Below, in pieces: positions 54,202 to 63,558 of a stretch of DNA of 64,000 nucleotides. Source of the stretch: Dysgonomonas mossii. GTDB taxonomy: Bacteria; Bacteroidota; Bacteroidia; Bacteroidales; Dysgonomonadaceae. Where the stretch lies: contig NZ_SPPK01000001.1 of the NCBI RefSeq assembly GCF_004569505.1, forward strand, positions 372,001-436,000, written 5' to 3'. A program made the translations under genes and the position numbers. How positions within the stretch are numbered: the first letter of the stretch is position 1; every line of letters starts with the position of its first letter. The notes under the pieces are model-generated. The model had not been told where the DNA came from. It did no database searches and saw only the letters and a program-made list of their open reading frames with translations.

Positions 54202-55317
54202 ATGAAAAAGAAAGCTCTATTTATAGACCGTGATGGGACATTGGTTATAGAACCACCGATAGATTATCAACTGGATAGCCTCGATAAACTTGAGTTTTAT
54301 CCAAAGGTTTTTCGTAACCTTTATTTTATCGGAAAGAATCTCGATTTTGAATTTGTGATGGTTACTAATCAAGATGGATTGGGTACTCCATCTTTTCCCG
54401 AGGATACATTCTGGCCGGCACATAACAAAATGCTTAAGACGCTGGAAGGAGAAGGGATCGTATTTGATGATATCCTTATTGATAAAAGTTTCCCTGAAGA
54501 TAATGCCCCAACACGAAAACCTCGTACAGGTATGTTAGGCAAATATATGACAGGGGATTACGATCTTGAACGTTCCTTTGTGATTGGAGACAGGCAAACA
54601 GATGTTGAGCTAGCAAAAAATCTAGGTTGTAAAGCTATCTTTATGCAAGATGAATTTGTTTTACCTGATGAGCTAAAGGATATATGTGTACTTCAAACTA
54701 CCGATTGGGATGTCATCTCTGAGTTTTTGTTTGCCGGAGAGCGCAAAGCAGAGGTAAAAAGAACGACCAAAGAAACAGATATATATATTGCACTCAATCT
54801 GGACGGAAAAGGGCATTGTCAGATATCTACAGGTTTAGGCTTTTTCGATCATATGCTTGAGCAAATAGGAAAACATTCGGGGATGGATCTTACCATACAG
54901 GTAAAAGGAGATCTGCATGTAGATGAGCATCATACAATAGAAGATACCGCTATTGCTTTAGGTGAAGCGATATATAAGGCATTAGGAGATAAAAGAGGTA
55001 TAGAACGTTATGGCTATAGCTTGCCTATGGATGATTGTTTGTGTTCCGTTGCGCTTGACTTTGGAGGTCGGGCTTGGTTGGTTTGGGATGCAGAGTTTCA
55101 TCGTGAGAAAGTAGGAGATATGCCTACCGAAATGTTCCTACACTTTTTTAAATCTTTAAGCGACTCGGCGAAAATGAACCTCAATATAAAGGCAGAAGGC
55201 GCGAATGAGCATCACAAAATAGAAGGTATTTTTAAGGCGTTGGCCAGAGCTTTGAAGATGGCGAAAAAGAGAGATATCTTCAATTACGAACTACCTTCTA
55301 CCAAAGGGGTGATTTGA
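54202..55317 (+). CDS. hisB: bifunctional histidinol-phosphatase / imidazoleglycerol-phosphate dehydratase
   Basis: The 371-residue protein is the fused HisB. The N-terminal HAD phosphatase (about 1-165) starts [13 protein letters not shown] and has VTNQDGLGT and [11 protein letters not shown]. The C-terminal dehydratase (about 180-371) has [26 protein letters not shown] and [16 protein letters not shown], whose His and Glu residues bind manganese. It closes the his genes in this window. The later-pathway genes (hisHAFI) are not present here. Confidence 0.97.
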   Translation: MKKKALFIDRDGTLVIEPPIDYQLDSLDKLEFYPKVFRNLYFIGKNLDFEFVMVTNQDGLGTPSFPEDTFWPAHNKMLKTLEGEGIVFDDILIDKSFPEDNAPTRKPRTGMLGKYMTGDYDLERSFVIGDRQTDVELAKNLGCKAIFMQDEFVLPDELKDICVLQTTDWDVISEFLFAGERKAEVKRTTKETDIYIALNLDGKGHCQISTGLGFFDHMLEQIGKHSGMDLTIQVKGDLHVDEHHTIEDTAIALGEAIYKALGDKRGIERYGYSLPMDDCLCSVALDFGGRAWLVWDAEFHREKVGDMPTEMFLHFFKSLSDSAKMNLNIKAEGANEHHKIEGIFKALARALKMAKKRDIFNYELPSTKGVI

Positions 55318-55401
55318 CTATTTAATGTGAAATTGATGCAATAAATAAAGCAAGAGCCTGTTTTTAAAGGTACATTAACTACTCATTTTTCATTTTTTGT
55401 G

Positions 55402-55409
55402 TAAGTTTG
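55402..55409 (+). promoter_or_regulatory. promoter of the porin gene, -7 box
   Basis: TAAGTTTG lies 6 bases before the ATG at 55415. This predicts a transcript start within a few bases of the start codon, so the mRNA may be nearly leaderless. Confidence 0.55.
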
Positions 55410-55414
55410 CACCA

Positions 55415-57520
55415 ATGAAAAAATATACAGTATTTCTTTTCTTATTTCTTTTCGCTTCTCTTGTTGCGGAAGCACAAAACAAGAAAGCTTTACAGTCTCC
55501 CGCAATAGTGGAGAAAGCGGATTCTATATCTGCAAGTCTTGGTAAATTGCCTCCGAGTGGACGAAAAATAGATACAGTAAAAGTTGAAGTTCCTAATATA
55601 TATGTGTGGAAAATAACACCACGTTTGGGAGAACGTATATTTATTCCTCGCGATTCGGCTGTAATAGATTTTCATAAAAGTATGTTAGTGGATGGAAAAG
55701 GTGTAGCTATTGGCTATTTGGGTAATGTAGGCTCTCCTTTACAATCTAAAATATTTTTTGAACGTCCGGAACCTTCCCGTTTTATTTTTCAAGATCCGGT
55801 GCGTGCATGGCGAAAAGGGCCGGAGGATCAGATATTCTATAATACAAAAGTGCCTTACTCTGAGATTAAATATCAAAGTGGGGGTGGAGGTGAAAGCGCT
55901 GAAAATCGTTTTCAGGGAGAGATATCCATGAATATGGGTAAAAAGCTGAATGTCGGTTTTGATTTTGACTATATATATTCTCGTGGATTTTACAACTCTT
56001 TGTCAAATAAAGGAGTAAGTTATGACTTATATGCCAGTTATATAGGTGATAAGTATAAAATGCATGCTTACTTCCAAAATAATAATTTTACTATTATTGA
56101 GAATGGAGGGATATCCGATACATTGTATATTTCAAACCCTGACCATCCCAATGTAGTCAATAATGGAAACTTCAAAGGGAGTTCGTTGGATATTCCTACA
56201 CGAATGCAGGATACTTGGAACAGACTCAGAGGTCGTAATCTGTATGTAACTAACAGATATGATCTGGGTGATGATACAGAAACATATCCTGTAAATGACA
56301 GCGTGATGGGAACACGGAAAAAGAAGGACTATGTTTCGTTAGCAAGTGTGATCTTTACAACGCACTATACAGATCAACGTCGCAGATTTAATTCAAACTA
56401 TAGTAATATCGCGAATGTATATACCCCACAGCTTTGGAATGGGGAGAAGGGCTGGACTACTCTTTCGGATCCGAAGTATGAGGCGAATATTGATGACTAT
56501 ATGTCATATTATTCTTTCAAGAATACATTGGCGTTGGCGATGAATGAAGGCTTCCGAAAATGGACGAAATTTGGTTTAACAGCCTTCATTGAGCATGATC
56601 TGCGTAAATATTCCATGCCTTTTTTAGGTATCGAGGAATCAGGGACTATGTATGGTCTTCCCGGTGCATCGATGAAGGAAAGTGAATATTCATTGCTTGT
56701 AGGAGGAGTATTAACGAAGGAGAAGGGGAAGTTTTTAAGATATAGGGCTACAGCCGAAAAAGATTTACATAATAGTGATTACAGGCTTGAAGGAGAAATT
56801 ACTACTCGATTGAACTTCAGAAATAAAGACTTTTCGGTAAAAGCCAATGCTTATATAAAGAATATAAGCCCAAGTTTTTTTCAGAACAATTTTTCATCTA
56901 AGTATTGGAACTGGAAGGATATGGGTTTGAAAGATACCCGTCGTGTTTATATAGGCGGCGAGATTGTTTTTCCAGAACTGTCATTTTCTCAGACTCGGAT
57001 AAGTGGAGGTGTTGAAAATATAACAGGTTTGATATATTATAATCAGGAAAAGAGAATAGCTCAAAGTAATGAAGGGATACAAGTGATAGCTTTACGCCTC
57101 GATCAGAATTTCAGATCCGGGATTTTTCACTGGGATAATCAGGCTGTATATCAATACACCAAGAGTGAAGAAGCTTTGCCTTTACCTCAATGGAGTTTGT
57201 ACTCGAATATATACCTGACTACTAAACTGGCTAAAGTATTAACTCTACAGTTGGGGGCAGATGCTTATATTCATGCAAAATATCATATGCCGGGCTATGA
57301 ACCTTTGACTATGCAGTTCTATAATCAACAAGATATGAAACTCGGAGAGTTTCCTGTTGTAAGTGCTTATCTGAACCTTCATCTAAAATATACTCGCTTT
57401 TTTGTTATGATGTATAATGTAGCAGAAGGGATGTTTGGTGCGGAATCATTCTCTTTATATCGTTATCCGGTAAACCCTCGGGTTTTAAAATTAGGAATTT
57501 CATGGCAATTCAATAATTAG
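55415..57520 (+). CDS. putative outer-membrane porin (Porin_10 family)
   Basis: From the ATG at 55415 the product is 701 residues. It has a signal peptide (MKKYTVFLFLFLFASLVAEA) and then a soluble stretch (about 20-110). A long series of amphipathic beta strands runs to a terminal LKLGISWQFNN, whose aromatic end is typical of outer-membrane barrels. It fits the Bacteroidetes putative porin family (Porin_10), whose substrate is unknown. A solute-binding-like gene follows after 7 bases, as I recall for related Bacteroidales. Confidence 0.85.
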   Translation: MKKYTVFLFLFLFASLVAEAQNKKALQSPAIVEKADSISASLGKLPPSGRKIDTVKVEVPNIYVWKITPRLGERIFIPRDSAVIDFHKSMLVDGKGVAIGYLGNVGSPLQSKIFFERPEPSRFIFQDPVRAWRKGPEDQIFYNTKVPYSEIKYQSGGGGESAENRFQGEISMNMGKKLNVGFDFDYIYSRGFYNSLSNKGVSYDLYASYIGDKYKMHAYFQNNNFTIIENGGISDTLYISNPDHPNVVNNGNFKGSSLDIPTRMQDTWNRLRGRNLYVTNRYDLGDDTETYPVNDSVMGTRKKKDYVSLASVIFTTHYTDQRRRFNSNYSNIANVYTPQLWNGEKGWTTLSDPKYEANIDDYMSYYSFKNTLALAMNEGFRKWTKFGLTAFIEHDLRKYSMPFLGIEESGTMYGLPGASMKESEYSLLVGGVLTKEKGKFLRYRATAEKDLHNSDYRLEGEITTRLNFRNKDFSVKANAYIKNISPSFFQNNFSSKYWNWKDMGLKDTRRVYIGGEIVFPELSFSQTRISGGVENITGLIYYNQEKRIAQSNEGIQVIALRLDQNFRSGIFHWDNQAVYQYTKSEEALPLPQWSLYSNIYLTTKLAKVLTLQLGADAYIHAKYHMPGYEPLTMQFYNQQDMKLGEFPVVSAYLNLHLKYTRFFVMMYNVAEGMFGAESFSLYRYPVNPRVLKLGISWQFNN

Positions 57521-57527
57521 TAAAATT

Positions 57528-58340
57528 ATGAAGAATAAGGCTTTCTTATCGGTTCCCATAATTGTTATTATTCTGATTATTGTTTGGATTTTTATACGGA
57601 ATAATACTACAGGTAATGATTTTCGTGACTACCCTCAAATTCAGCACGAAGGAGTACTTCGCGTAGTTACAGACTATAACTCTGTTGGTTATTTTGTTTT
57701 AGGGGATACGATTGCAGGCTTCAATCACGATCTTATTGAATTATTACAGAAGAATATTCCTTTAAAAATAGATATCCAGCTAGAATCCAGTATAGATAAA
57801 AGTATGGATGGATTGAGAACCGGAAAGTACGATATTGTGGCTAGGAATATACCTGTTACTTCAGAGTTGCGCGACTCTGTAAATTTCACAGAAGCCATTG
57901 CTCAGAACAGACAGGTGTTGATTCAACGTAAAAAAAAGTATAATGATAATATAGAGCCGATTAGAAGTCATTTAGACTTGGCGAAGAAAACGCTTTATGT
58001 TCCTGCTAAGTCTCCGGTTATCCTTCGGATACAAAACTTGGCGCATGAAATAGGGGACACAATATATATAAAGGAAGATCCGGCCTATGGTTCTGAGCAG
58101 TTGGCTATGATGGTAGCATCAGGAGATATCGATTTTGCAGTTTGTGACGAAAAGGTAGCAGCTAATATTGCCAAAACATCGCCCGAAATAGATTATTCTA
58201 CTTTTGTAGGGTTTACTCATTTAGAGGCCTGGGCTGTGAGGAAAAGCTCTCCTGTCTTGCTTGATTCTCTGAATGTTTGGATCAGCCGTATAAAGGGGAC
58301 GGAAGCATATAATAAAATATACAAAAAATACTATAATTGA
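57528..58340 (+). CDS. membrane-anchored solute-binding protein (SBP family 3-like)
   Basis: The 270-residue protein has an uncleaved-looking N-terminal hydrophobic anchor (about 6-24, LSVPIIVIILIIVWIFI). A type-II periplasmic-binding fold follows (about 40-265, with GVLRVVTDYNSVGYFV and IAGFNHDLIELL). It resembles amino-acid binding proteins and the N-terminal domain of MltF. No ABC permease or ATPase is adjacent, and no lytic transglycosylase domain follows. Its partner may be the porin encoded just upstream, but this is inference. Confidence 0.83.
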   Translation: MKNKAFLSVPIIVIILIIVWIFIRNNTTGNDFRDYPQIQHEGVLRVVTDYNSVGYFVLGDTIAGFNHDLIELLQKNIPLKIDIQLESSIDKSMDGLRTGKYDIVARNIPVTSELRDSVNFTEAIAQNRQVLIQRKKKYNDNIEPIRSHLDLAKKTLYVPAKSPVILRIQNLAHEIGDTIYIKEDPAYGSEQLAMMVASGDIDFAVCDEKVAANIAKTSPEIDYSTFVGFTHLEAWAVRKSSPVLLDSLNVWISRIKGTEAYNKIYKKYYN

Positions 58341-58496
58341 GTTTTTTAGCGCTATTTTAGTAGAACTAATAGAGTTTGTTATTCATCATTGAAAAATACA
58401 CCATGCGAATATAAAATTTTTCTGCATTTTTATATGCTGTTTCAAGAAAAATGATTAAAATTGCTAAGTGGACTTTGCAATGACATAAAAAAAAGT

Positions 58497-58504
58497 TACC
58501 TTCG
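58497..58504 (+). promoter_or_regulatory. promoter of the DUF4143-type ATPase gene, -7 box
   Basis: TACCTTCG is a one-mismatch -7 box. It places the transcript start near 58508, which favours the GTG at 58527 over upstream start codons. Confidence 0.5.
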
Positions 58505-58526
58505 TCGGGGTTTTAAGGAGTATCGA

Positions 58527-59720
58527 GTGGAATCTTTTTTTCGGACACATAAGTATTTAGTTGAACATCTTTTCGAAGATGCAACTCCCAGGCTGTTAAT
58601 GCAACAGATTGACTGGTCGCGCCGTTTGATTGGAATCAAGGGGGCGAGAGGTGTCGGGAAAACTACATTCCTTCTGCAATATGCTAAAGAGTTCTTTGAG
58701 CTAGACAAACGAGACTGTTTATATATCAATATGAATCAGTTTTATTTTACAGTCAGAACAATCTTTAGTTTTGCAAAAGAGTTTGTAGAAAAAGGAGGTA
58801 AGACGCTTCTACTCGATCAGGTATATAAGTATCCGGGGTGGTCTAAAGAATTGAGAGAATGTTACGAATGCCTTCCTCAACTGAAGATCGTATTTACAGG
58901 TTCTACTGTAAACAAGCTCGGAGAAGATGCAGAACTGGCATCTATTGTAGATGTATATAATCTGAGAGGTTTTTCCTATCGGGAATTCTTAAATATTCAA
59001 TTTGGAAAGAATTTCAAACCTTATGGTTTGGATGACATAATAAATAATCACCGTGAAATAGCTGAGGATATATTCTCAGAGATCAACCCTTTAGAACATC
59101 TATGGGGTTATATACATCACGGTTATTATCCGTTTTTTCTTGAAAAAAGAAATTTTTCGGAAAATTTACTCAAAACGGTAAATATGATGTTGGAGGTAGA
59201 TGTGTTGTCTATCAAACAAATAGAAATGTCTTATTTGCCCAAATTAAGAAAATTGCTGTATCTATTGTCTTTGTCTGCACCGGGCAAACCCAATATCAGC
59301 CAATTGAGTACCGACTGTGAGATATCCAGAGCTACAGTGACTAATTATCTGGAATATTTGCGTAGTGCCAGACTGATAAATATGCTTTATAGAGAAGGAG
59401 AAGAGTTTCCCAAGAAACCCGATATGGTCTATATGCATAATACGAATCTGATTTTCCCTCTGAAAATATCAGATGTAAATGATCAGGAGCTGCGTGAAAC
59501 ATTTTTCTACAATCAGGTACATCACAGCGATAGCAAATTGAAGAAAGGAGCTAAAAGCGGAATGTTTATTGTCGAAAATGATGACAAGAAATATAAATTT
59601 AAGATAGATGGTCAAAAAACCAGAGGCAAACATAAACCGGAGATGATTTACGTAATAGCGAATCTAGAGAGGGGTGATAGGAATATTATTCCTTTATGGC
59701 TGTTTGGTTTTTTATATTAA
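58527..59720 (+). CDS. AAA ATPase with DUF4143 domain
   Basis: From a GTG at 58527 the product is 397 residues; a consensus-like AAGGAG (58515-58520) lies 6 bases before it. The AAA domain has Walker A GIKGARGVGKTTF (about 36-48) and Walker B TLLLDQVYKY. In Walker B the usual Glu after Asp is Gln, which could weaken hydrolysis. The C-terminal DUF4143 region includes a helix-turn-helix-like segment (SQLSTDCEISRATVTNYLEY) and ends IIPLWLFGFLY, typical of the family. Such proteins are abundant in Bacteroidales and their role is unclear. It stands alone. Confidence 0.87.
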   Translation: MESFFRTHKYLVEHLFEDATPRLLMQQIDWSRRLIGIKGARGVGKTTFLLQYAKEFFELDKRDCLYINMNQFYFTVRTIFSFAKEFVEKGGKTLLLDQVYKYPGWSKELRECYECLPQLKIVFTGSTVNKLGEDAELASIVDVYNLRGFSYREFLNIQFGKNFKPYGLDDIINNHREIAEDIFSEINPLEHLWGYIHHGYYPFFLEKRNFSENLLKTVNMMLEVDVLSIKQIEMSYLPKLRKLLYLLSLSAPGKPNISQLSTDCEISRATVTNYLEYLRSARLINMLYREGEEFPKKPDMVYMHNTNLIFPLKISDVNDQELRETFFYNQVHHSDSKLKKGAKSGMFIVENDDKKYKFKIDGQKTRGKHKPEMIYVIANLERGDRNIIPLWLFGFLY

Positions 59721-59809
59721 AAGAATAAGGAGCTGATAATTTAAAAGTTGTCAACTTAGCCAAATCAAAAAAATGTAAACTAAAAAAAGATAATCAACTA
59801 TTAAAAAGT

Positions 59810-62800
59810 ATGGCTAAACAAAAAAAATTCATTACATGTGATGGAAATCAGGCCGCAGCACATATTTCTTATATGTTCAGCGAAGTGGCTTCGATATATC
59901 CAATCACACCATCATCAACTATGGCAGAGTATGTTGATGAATGGGCAGCAGCCGGACGCAAAAATATATTCGGCGAAATCCTCAGAGTGCAGGAAATGCA
60001 GTCGGAGGCTGGTGCTGCTGGTGCAGTTCACGGATCATTACAGGCTGGAGCTCTAACAACTACTTATACGGCATCGCAGGGATTGTTGTTGATGATCCCT
60101 AATATGTACAAAATAGCAGGAGAGTTACTCCCTAGCGTTTTCCACGTATCGGCACGTGCTTTGGCGGCACAGGCTTTGTCTATCTTTGGAGACCATCAGG
60201 ATGTCATGGCAGCTCGTCAGACCGGGTTTGCTATGTTCTTCTCGGGCTCGGTACAAGAAGTTATGGACTTGTCTGCTGTTCCTCACTTGGCAACTCTCGA
60301 GTCTCGTATTCCTTTTATGAACATTTTTGATGGATTCCGTACATCTCACGAAATACAGAAAGTGGAAGAAATGAGTCAGGATGACTTAATTCCTCTTGTT
60401 AACCAAGAGGCTCTTAAAGGATTCCGTGATAGAGCATTGAATCCAGAAAATCCTGTAACTCGCGGTACTGCCCAGAATGATGATATTTATTTCCAATCGC
60501 GTGAAGCTGCTAATAAATTCTATGATGCAGTACCTGCTATTGTTGAAAAATATTTAGAAGAAATCAATAAGATTACAGGACGCAAATACGGCTTGTTTGA
60601 TTATTACGGAGCTGAAGATGCTGACCGTGTGATTATAGCTATGGGTTCGGTAACAGAAGCAATTAAAGAAACTGTAGACTTCTTGAATGCCAAAGGAGAG
60701 AAAGTCGGCTTAGTAGCAGTTCACCTTTATCGTCCATTCAAAGCTGAAGCTTTCCTTTCTGCAGTTCCTAAAACTGCAACAAGAATAGCTGTACTTGACC
60801 GTACAAAAGAACCGGGAGCTCTTGGACAGCCATTGTATATGGATGTAAAAGACTGTTTCTTCGGTAAAGCTGATGCCCCTACAATTGTTGGCGGTATTTA
60901 TGGACTTTCTTCTAAAGATACTACTCCTGCTCAGATTATGTCTGTGTACGAAAATCTGGCGATGAACCTACCTAAGAACGATTTTACAATCGGTATCGTA
61001 GATGATGTTACATTCAAATCATTACCTCTTAAAGAAGAAGTTTCTGTAGATGATACTACTTATGAAGCTAAATTCTATGGTTTAGGATCGGATGGTACAG
61101 TAGGTGCAAACAAAAATACAGTTAAGATTATCGGTGACAATACCAATAAATATTGTCAGGCTTATTTTGCATACGACTCTAAAAAATCAGGAGGATTTAC
61201 AGCATCGCATCTTCGCTTTGGTGATAATCCTATCCGTTCTACATATTTGGTAAATACTCCAAACTTTGTAGCATGTCACGTTCCTGCTTATTTGCATTTG
61301 TATGATGTAACTAAAGGATTGAAGAAAAACGGAACATTCCTTCTCAACTCTGTATGGAGCAAAGAAGAAGTAGGGAACTACCTTCCTGATAATGTGAAAA
61401 AATATCTTGCAGTCAACAATATCAATTTCTATATCATCAACGCAACTCAGATTGCAACAGAAATTGGTCTTGGAGGCCGTACAAATACAATCCTTCAATC
61501 AGCATTCTTTAAGATTTCGAATGTAATCCCTTACGATTTGGCTGTAGAACAAATGAAGAAATTCATTGTGAAATCATACGGACGTAAAGGTGAAGACGTT
61601 ATCAATAAGAATTATGCTGCGGTTGATCGTGGTATCGAACTCGAAAAAGTTGAGGTTCCGGCAGAATGGGCAAATATCGTAATTGGTAAAGCTGAAGAAG
61701 ATGATGCTCCTGAGTTTATCAAAAACGTAGTTCGTCCAATAAATGCACAACGTGGTTACGATCTTCCTGTATCTGTTTTCGTAGGTCGCGAAGATGGTAC
61801 ATGGGATCATGGTACTACAGAGTATGAAAAACGCGGTGTTGCTGCTTTTGTACCTGTATGGGATGCCGAAAACTGTATACAGTGTAACCAGTGTGCTTAT
61901 GTTTGTCCTCATGCTACTATACGTCCGTTTGTTTTGGACGCAGAAGAGCAGGCTCAAGTTCCAGGCGATGTTACTTTGTTGAAAGCACAGGGTAAACAAT
62001 TTGATGGTATGGGCTTCCGTATTCAAGTGGATGTGCTAGACTGCCTTGGTTGCGGTAACTGTGCTGATATCTGTCCGGGTAAGAAAGGAAACTCTGCTCT
62101 TACAATGGTTGAGATCGGATCACAATTCCCTGAGCAAGACAATTGGGATTTCATGGTCAAGAATGTAACAAGCAAGGCTCACCTTGTTGATACTAAATTG
62201 AATGTGAAGAACTCTCAATTTGCAACTCCGCTGTTTGAGTTCTCGGGTGCATGTTCTGGTTGTGGAGAAACTCCATATATCAAACTTGTAACTCAGTTGT
62301 TTGGCGATCGTATGTTAATTGCCAACGCTACAGGTTGTACATCAATATATGGTGGTTCAGCTCCATCTACTCCATACCGTAAGAATGAAGAAGGTAAAGG
62401 ACCGGCATGGGCTAATTCACTATTCGAAGATAATGCAGAATATGGTCTTGGTTTTGCCTTGGCTAATATTACTATGCGCAACAGACTCGAAAAACTGATG
62501 AATCAAGCTCAGGATTGCGATAAATGTTCACCTGAAATAAAAGCTCTATACAAAGAATGGGTAGAAAATAAAGATGAGGCTGACAAGACAAAAGAACTTA
62601 CAGCTGCAATGTTACCATTACTGGAAGTAGAGAAAGATAAATGTGACTACTGCAAAGAGATATATTCATTGAAACAATATCTAATCAAGCGTTCTATCTG
62701 GATATTTGGTGGTGACGGTTGGGCATATGATATAGGTTTCGGTGGATTGGATCATGTATTGGCTACAGGCGAAGATATCAATATTCTGGTATTGGATACA

Positions 62801-63373
62801 GAGGTGTACTCTAATACAGGAGGCCAGTCTTCTAAATCTACTCCGATAGCAGCGGTTGCTAAATTTGCTGCAGCAGGAAAGAAGATTCGCAAGAAAGACC
62901 TTGGTATGATAGCTACTACATACGGTTATGTATATGTAGCACAGATTGCTATGGGTGCTAACCAAGGACAATGTCTGAAAGCGATCAAAGAAGCTGAAGA
63001 ATATAAAGGCCCATCATTAGTTATTGCATACTCTCCTTGTATCAGCCATGGTCTGAGAAAAGGAATGGGACATGCACAGGATGAAGAGAAAGCAGCAGTT
63101 GCTTGCGGATACTGGCATCTATGGCGCTACAACCCGATGTTGGAAGAGGAAGGCAAAAATCCATTTACAATGGATAGCAAAGAGCCTGACTGGTCTAAAT
63201 TCCAAGCGTTCTTAGGTAACGAGGTTCGCTATACATCTCTACAAAAATCAAATCCTTCTGAAGCTTCTGAACTATATGAAGCAGCACAGAACAATGCGAT
63301 GTGGAGATATAATAGTTATCAGCGTTTAGCTAATAGCAGTTTTGGCAAATTTGACGAGACAAAAGAACTGTAA
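59810..63373 (+). CDS. nifJ: pyruvate:ferredoxin (flavodoxin) oxidoreductase
   Basis: This single-chain enzyme converts pyruvate and CoA to acetyl-CoA and CO2, passing electrons to ferredoxin. It is central to anaerobic energy metabolism. The 1187-residue product has domains in the known order: the N-terminal domain with YPITPSSTMAEYVDEW, the gamma-type domain in the middle, and an internal ferredoxin domain. The ferredoxin domain has CIQCNQCAYVCP (about 688) and CLGCGNCADICPG (about 744). A thiamine-diphosphate domain follows with CSGCGETPYIK and GGDGWAYDIGFGGLDHV. The family length is about 1170-1200. Confidence 0.98.
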   Translation: MAKQKKFITCDGNQAAAHISYMFSEVASIYPITPSSTMAEYVDEWAAAGRKNIFGEILRVQEMQSEAGAAGAVHGSLQAGALTTTYTASQGLLLMIPNMYKIAGELLPSVFHVSARALAAQALSIFGDHQDVMAARQTGFAMFFSGSVQEVMDLSAVPHLATLESRIPFMNIFDGFRTSHEIQKVEEMSQDDLIPLVNQEALKGFRDRALNPENPVTRGTAQNDDIYFQSREAANKFYDAVPAIVEKYLEEINKITGRKYGLFDYYGAEDADRVIIAMGSVTEAIKETVDFLNAKGEKVGLVAVHLYRPFKAEAFLSAVPKTATRIAVLDRTKEPGALGQPLYMDVKDCFFGKADAPTIVGGIYGLSSKDTTPAQIMSVYENLAMNLPKNDFTIGIVDDVTFKSLPLKEEVSVDDTTYEAKFYGLGSDGTVGANKNTVKIIGDNTNKYCQAYFAYDSKKSGGFTASHLRFGDNPIRSTYLVNTPNFVACHVPAYLHLYDVTKGLKKNGTFLLNSVWSKEEVGNYLPDNVKKYLAVNNINFYIINATQIATEIGLGGRTNTILQSAFFKISNVIPYDLAVEQMKKFIVKSYGRKGEDVINKNYAAVDRGIELEKVEVPAEWANIVIGKAEEDDAPEFIKNVVRPINAQRGYDLPVSVFVGREDGTWDHGTTEYEKRGVAAFVPVWDAENCIQCNQCAYVCPHATIRPFVLDAEEQAQVPGDVTLLKAQGKQFDGMGFRIQVDVLDCLGCGNCADICPGKKGNSALTMVEIGSQFPEQDNWDFMVKNVTSKAHLVDTKLNVKNSQFATPLFEFSGACSGCGETPYIKLVTQLFGDRMLIANATGCTSIYGGSAPSTPYRKNEEGKGPAWANSLFEDNAEYGLGFALANITMRNRLEKLMNQAQDCDKCSPEIKALYKEWVENKDEADKTKELTAAMLPLLEVEKDKCDYCKEIYSLKQYLIKRSIWIFGGDGWAYDIGFGGLDHVLATGEDINILVLDTEVYSNTGGQSSKSTPIAAVAKFAAAGKKIRKKDLGMIATTYGYVYVAQIAMGANQGQCLKAIKEAEEYKGPSLVIAYSPCISHGLRKGMGHAQDEEKAAVACGYWHLWRYNPMLEEEGKNPFTMDSKEPDWSKFQAFLGNEVRYTSLQKSNPSEASELYEAAQNNAMWRYNSYQRLANSSFGKFDETKEL

Positions 63374-63396
63374 AATTAATAAATATTATCGATGAG

Positions 63397-63430
63397 AGGG
63401 GAGCCTGGAAAGGCTTCCCTTTTATGTTTT
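63397..63430 (+). terminator. nifJ terminator
   Basis: AGGGGAGCCT (63397-63406, one GU pair) pairs with AGGCTTCCCT (63411-63420) around a GGAA loop, followed by T-rich sequence. Confidence 0.85.
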
Positions 63431-63510
63431 TAAAAACACGCAAAATCCAATCGTTTATTGAGTTAAGTTATTATTTGATAAGAAAATAAATAAATATTAA
63501 AAAAAAATAT

Positions 63511-63518
63511 TATCTTTG
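63511..63518 (+). promoter_or_regulatory. promoter of the terminal secreted-protein gene, -7 box
   Basis: TATCTTTG is an exact -7 box, 40 bases before the ATG at 63559. Confidence 0.6.
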
Positions 63519-63558
63519 CCACACTTGATATATCGTTACTATAACTGTTACAAAACAA

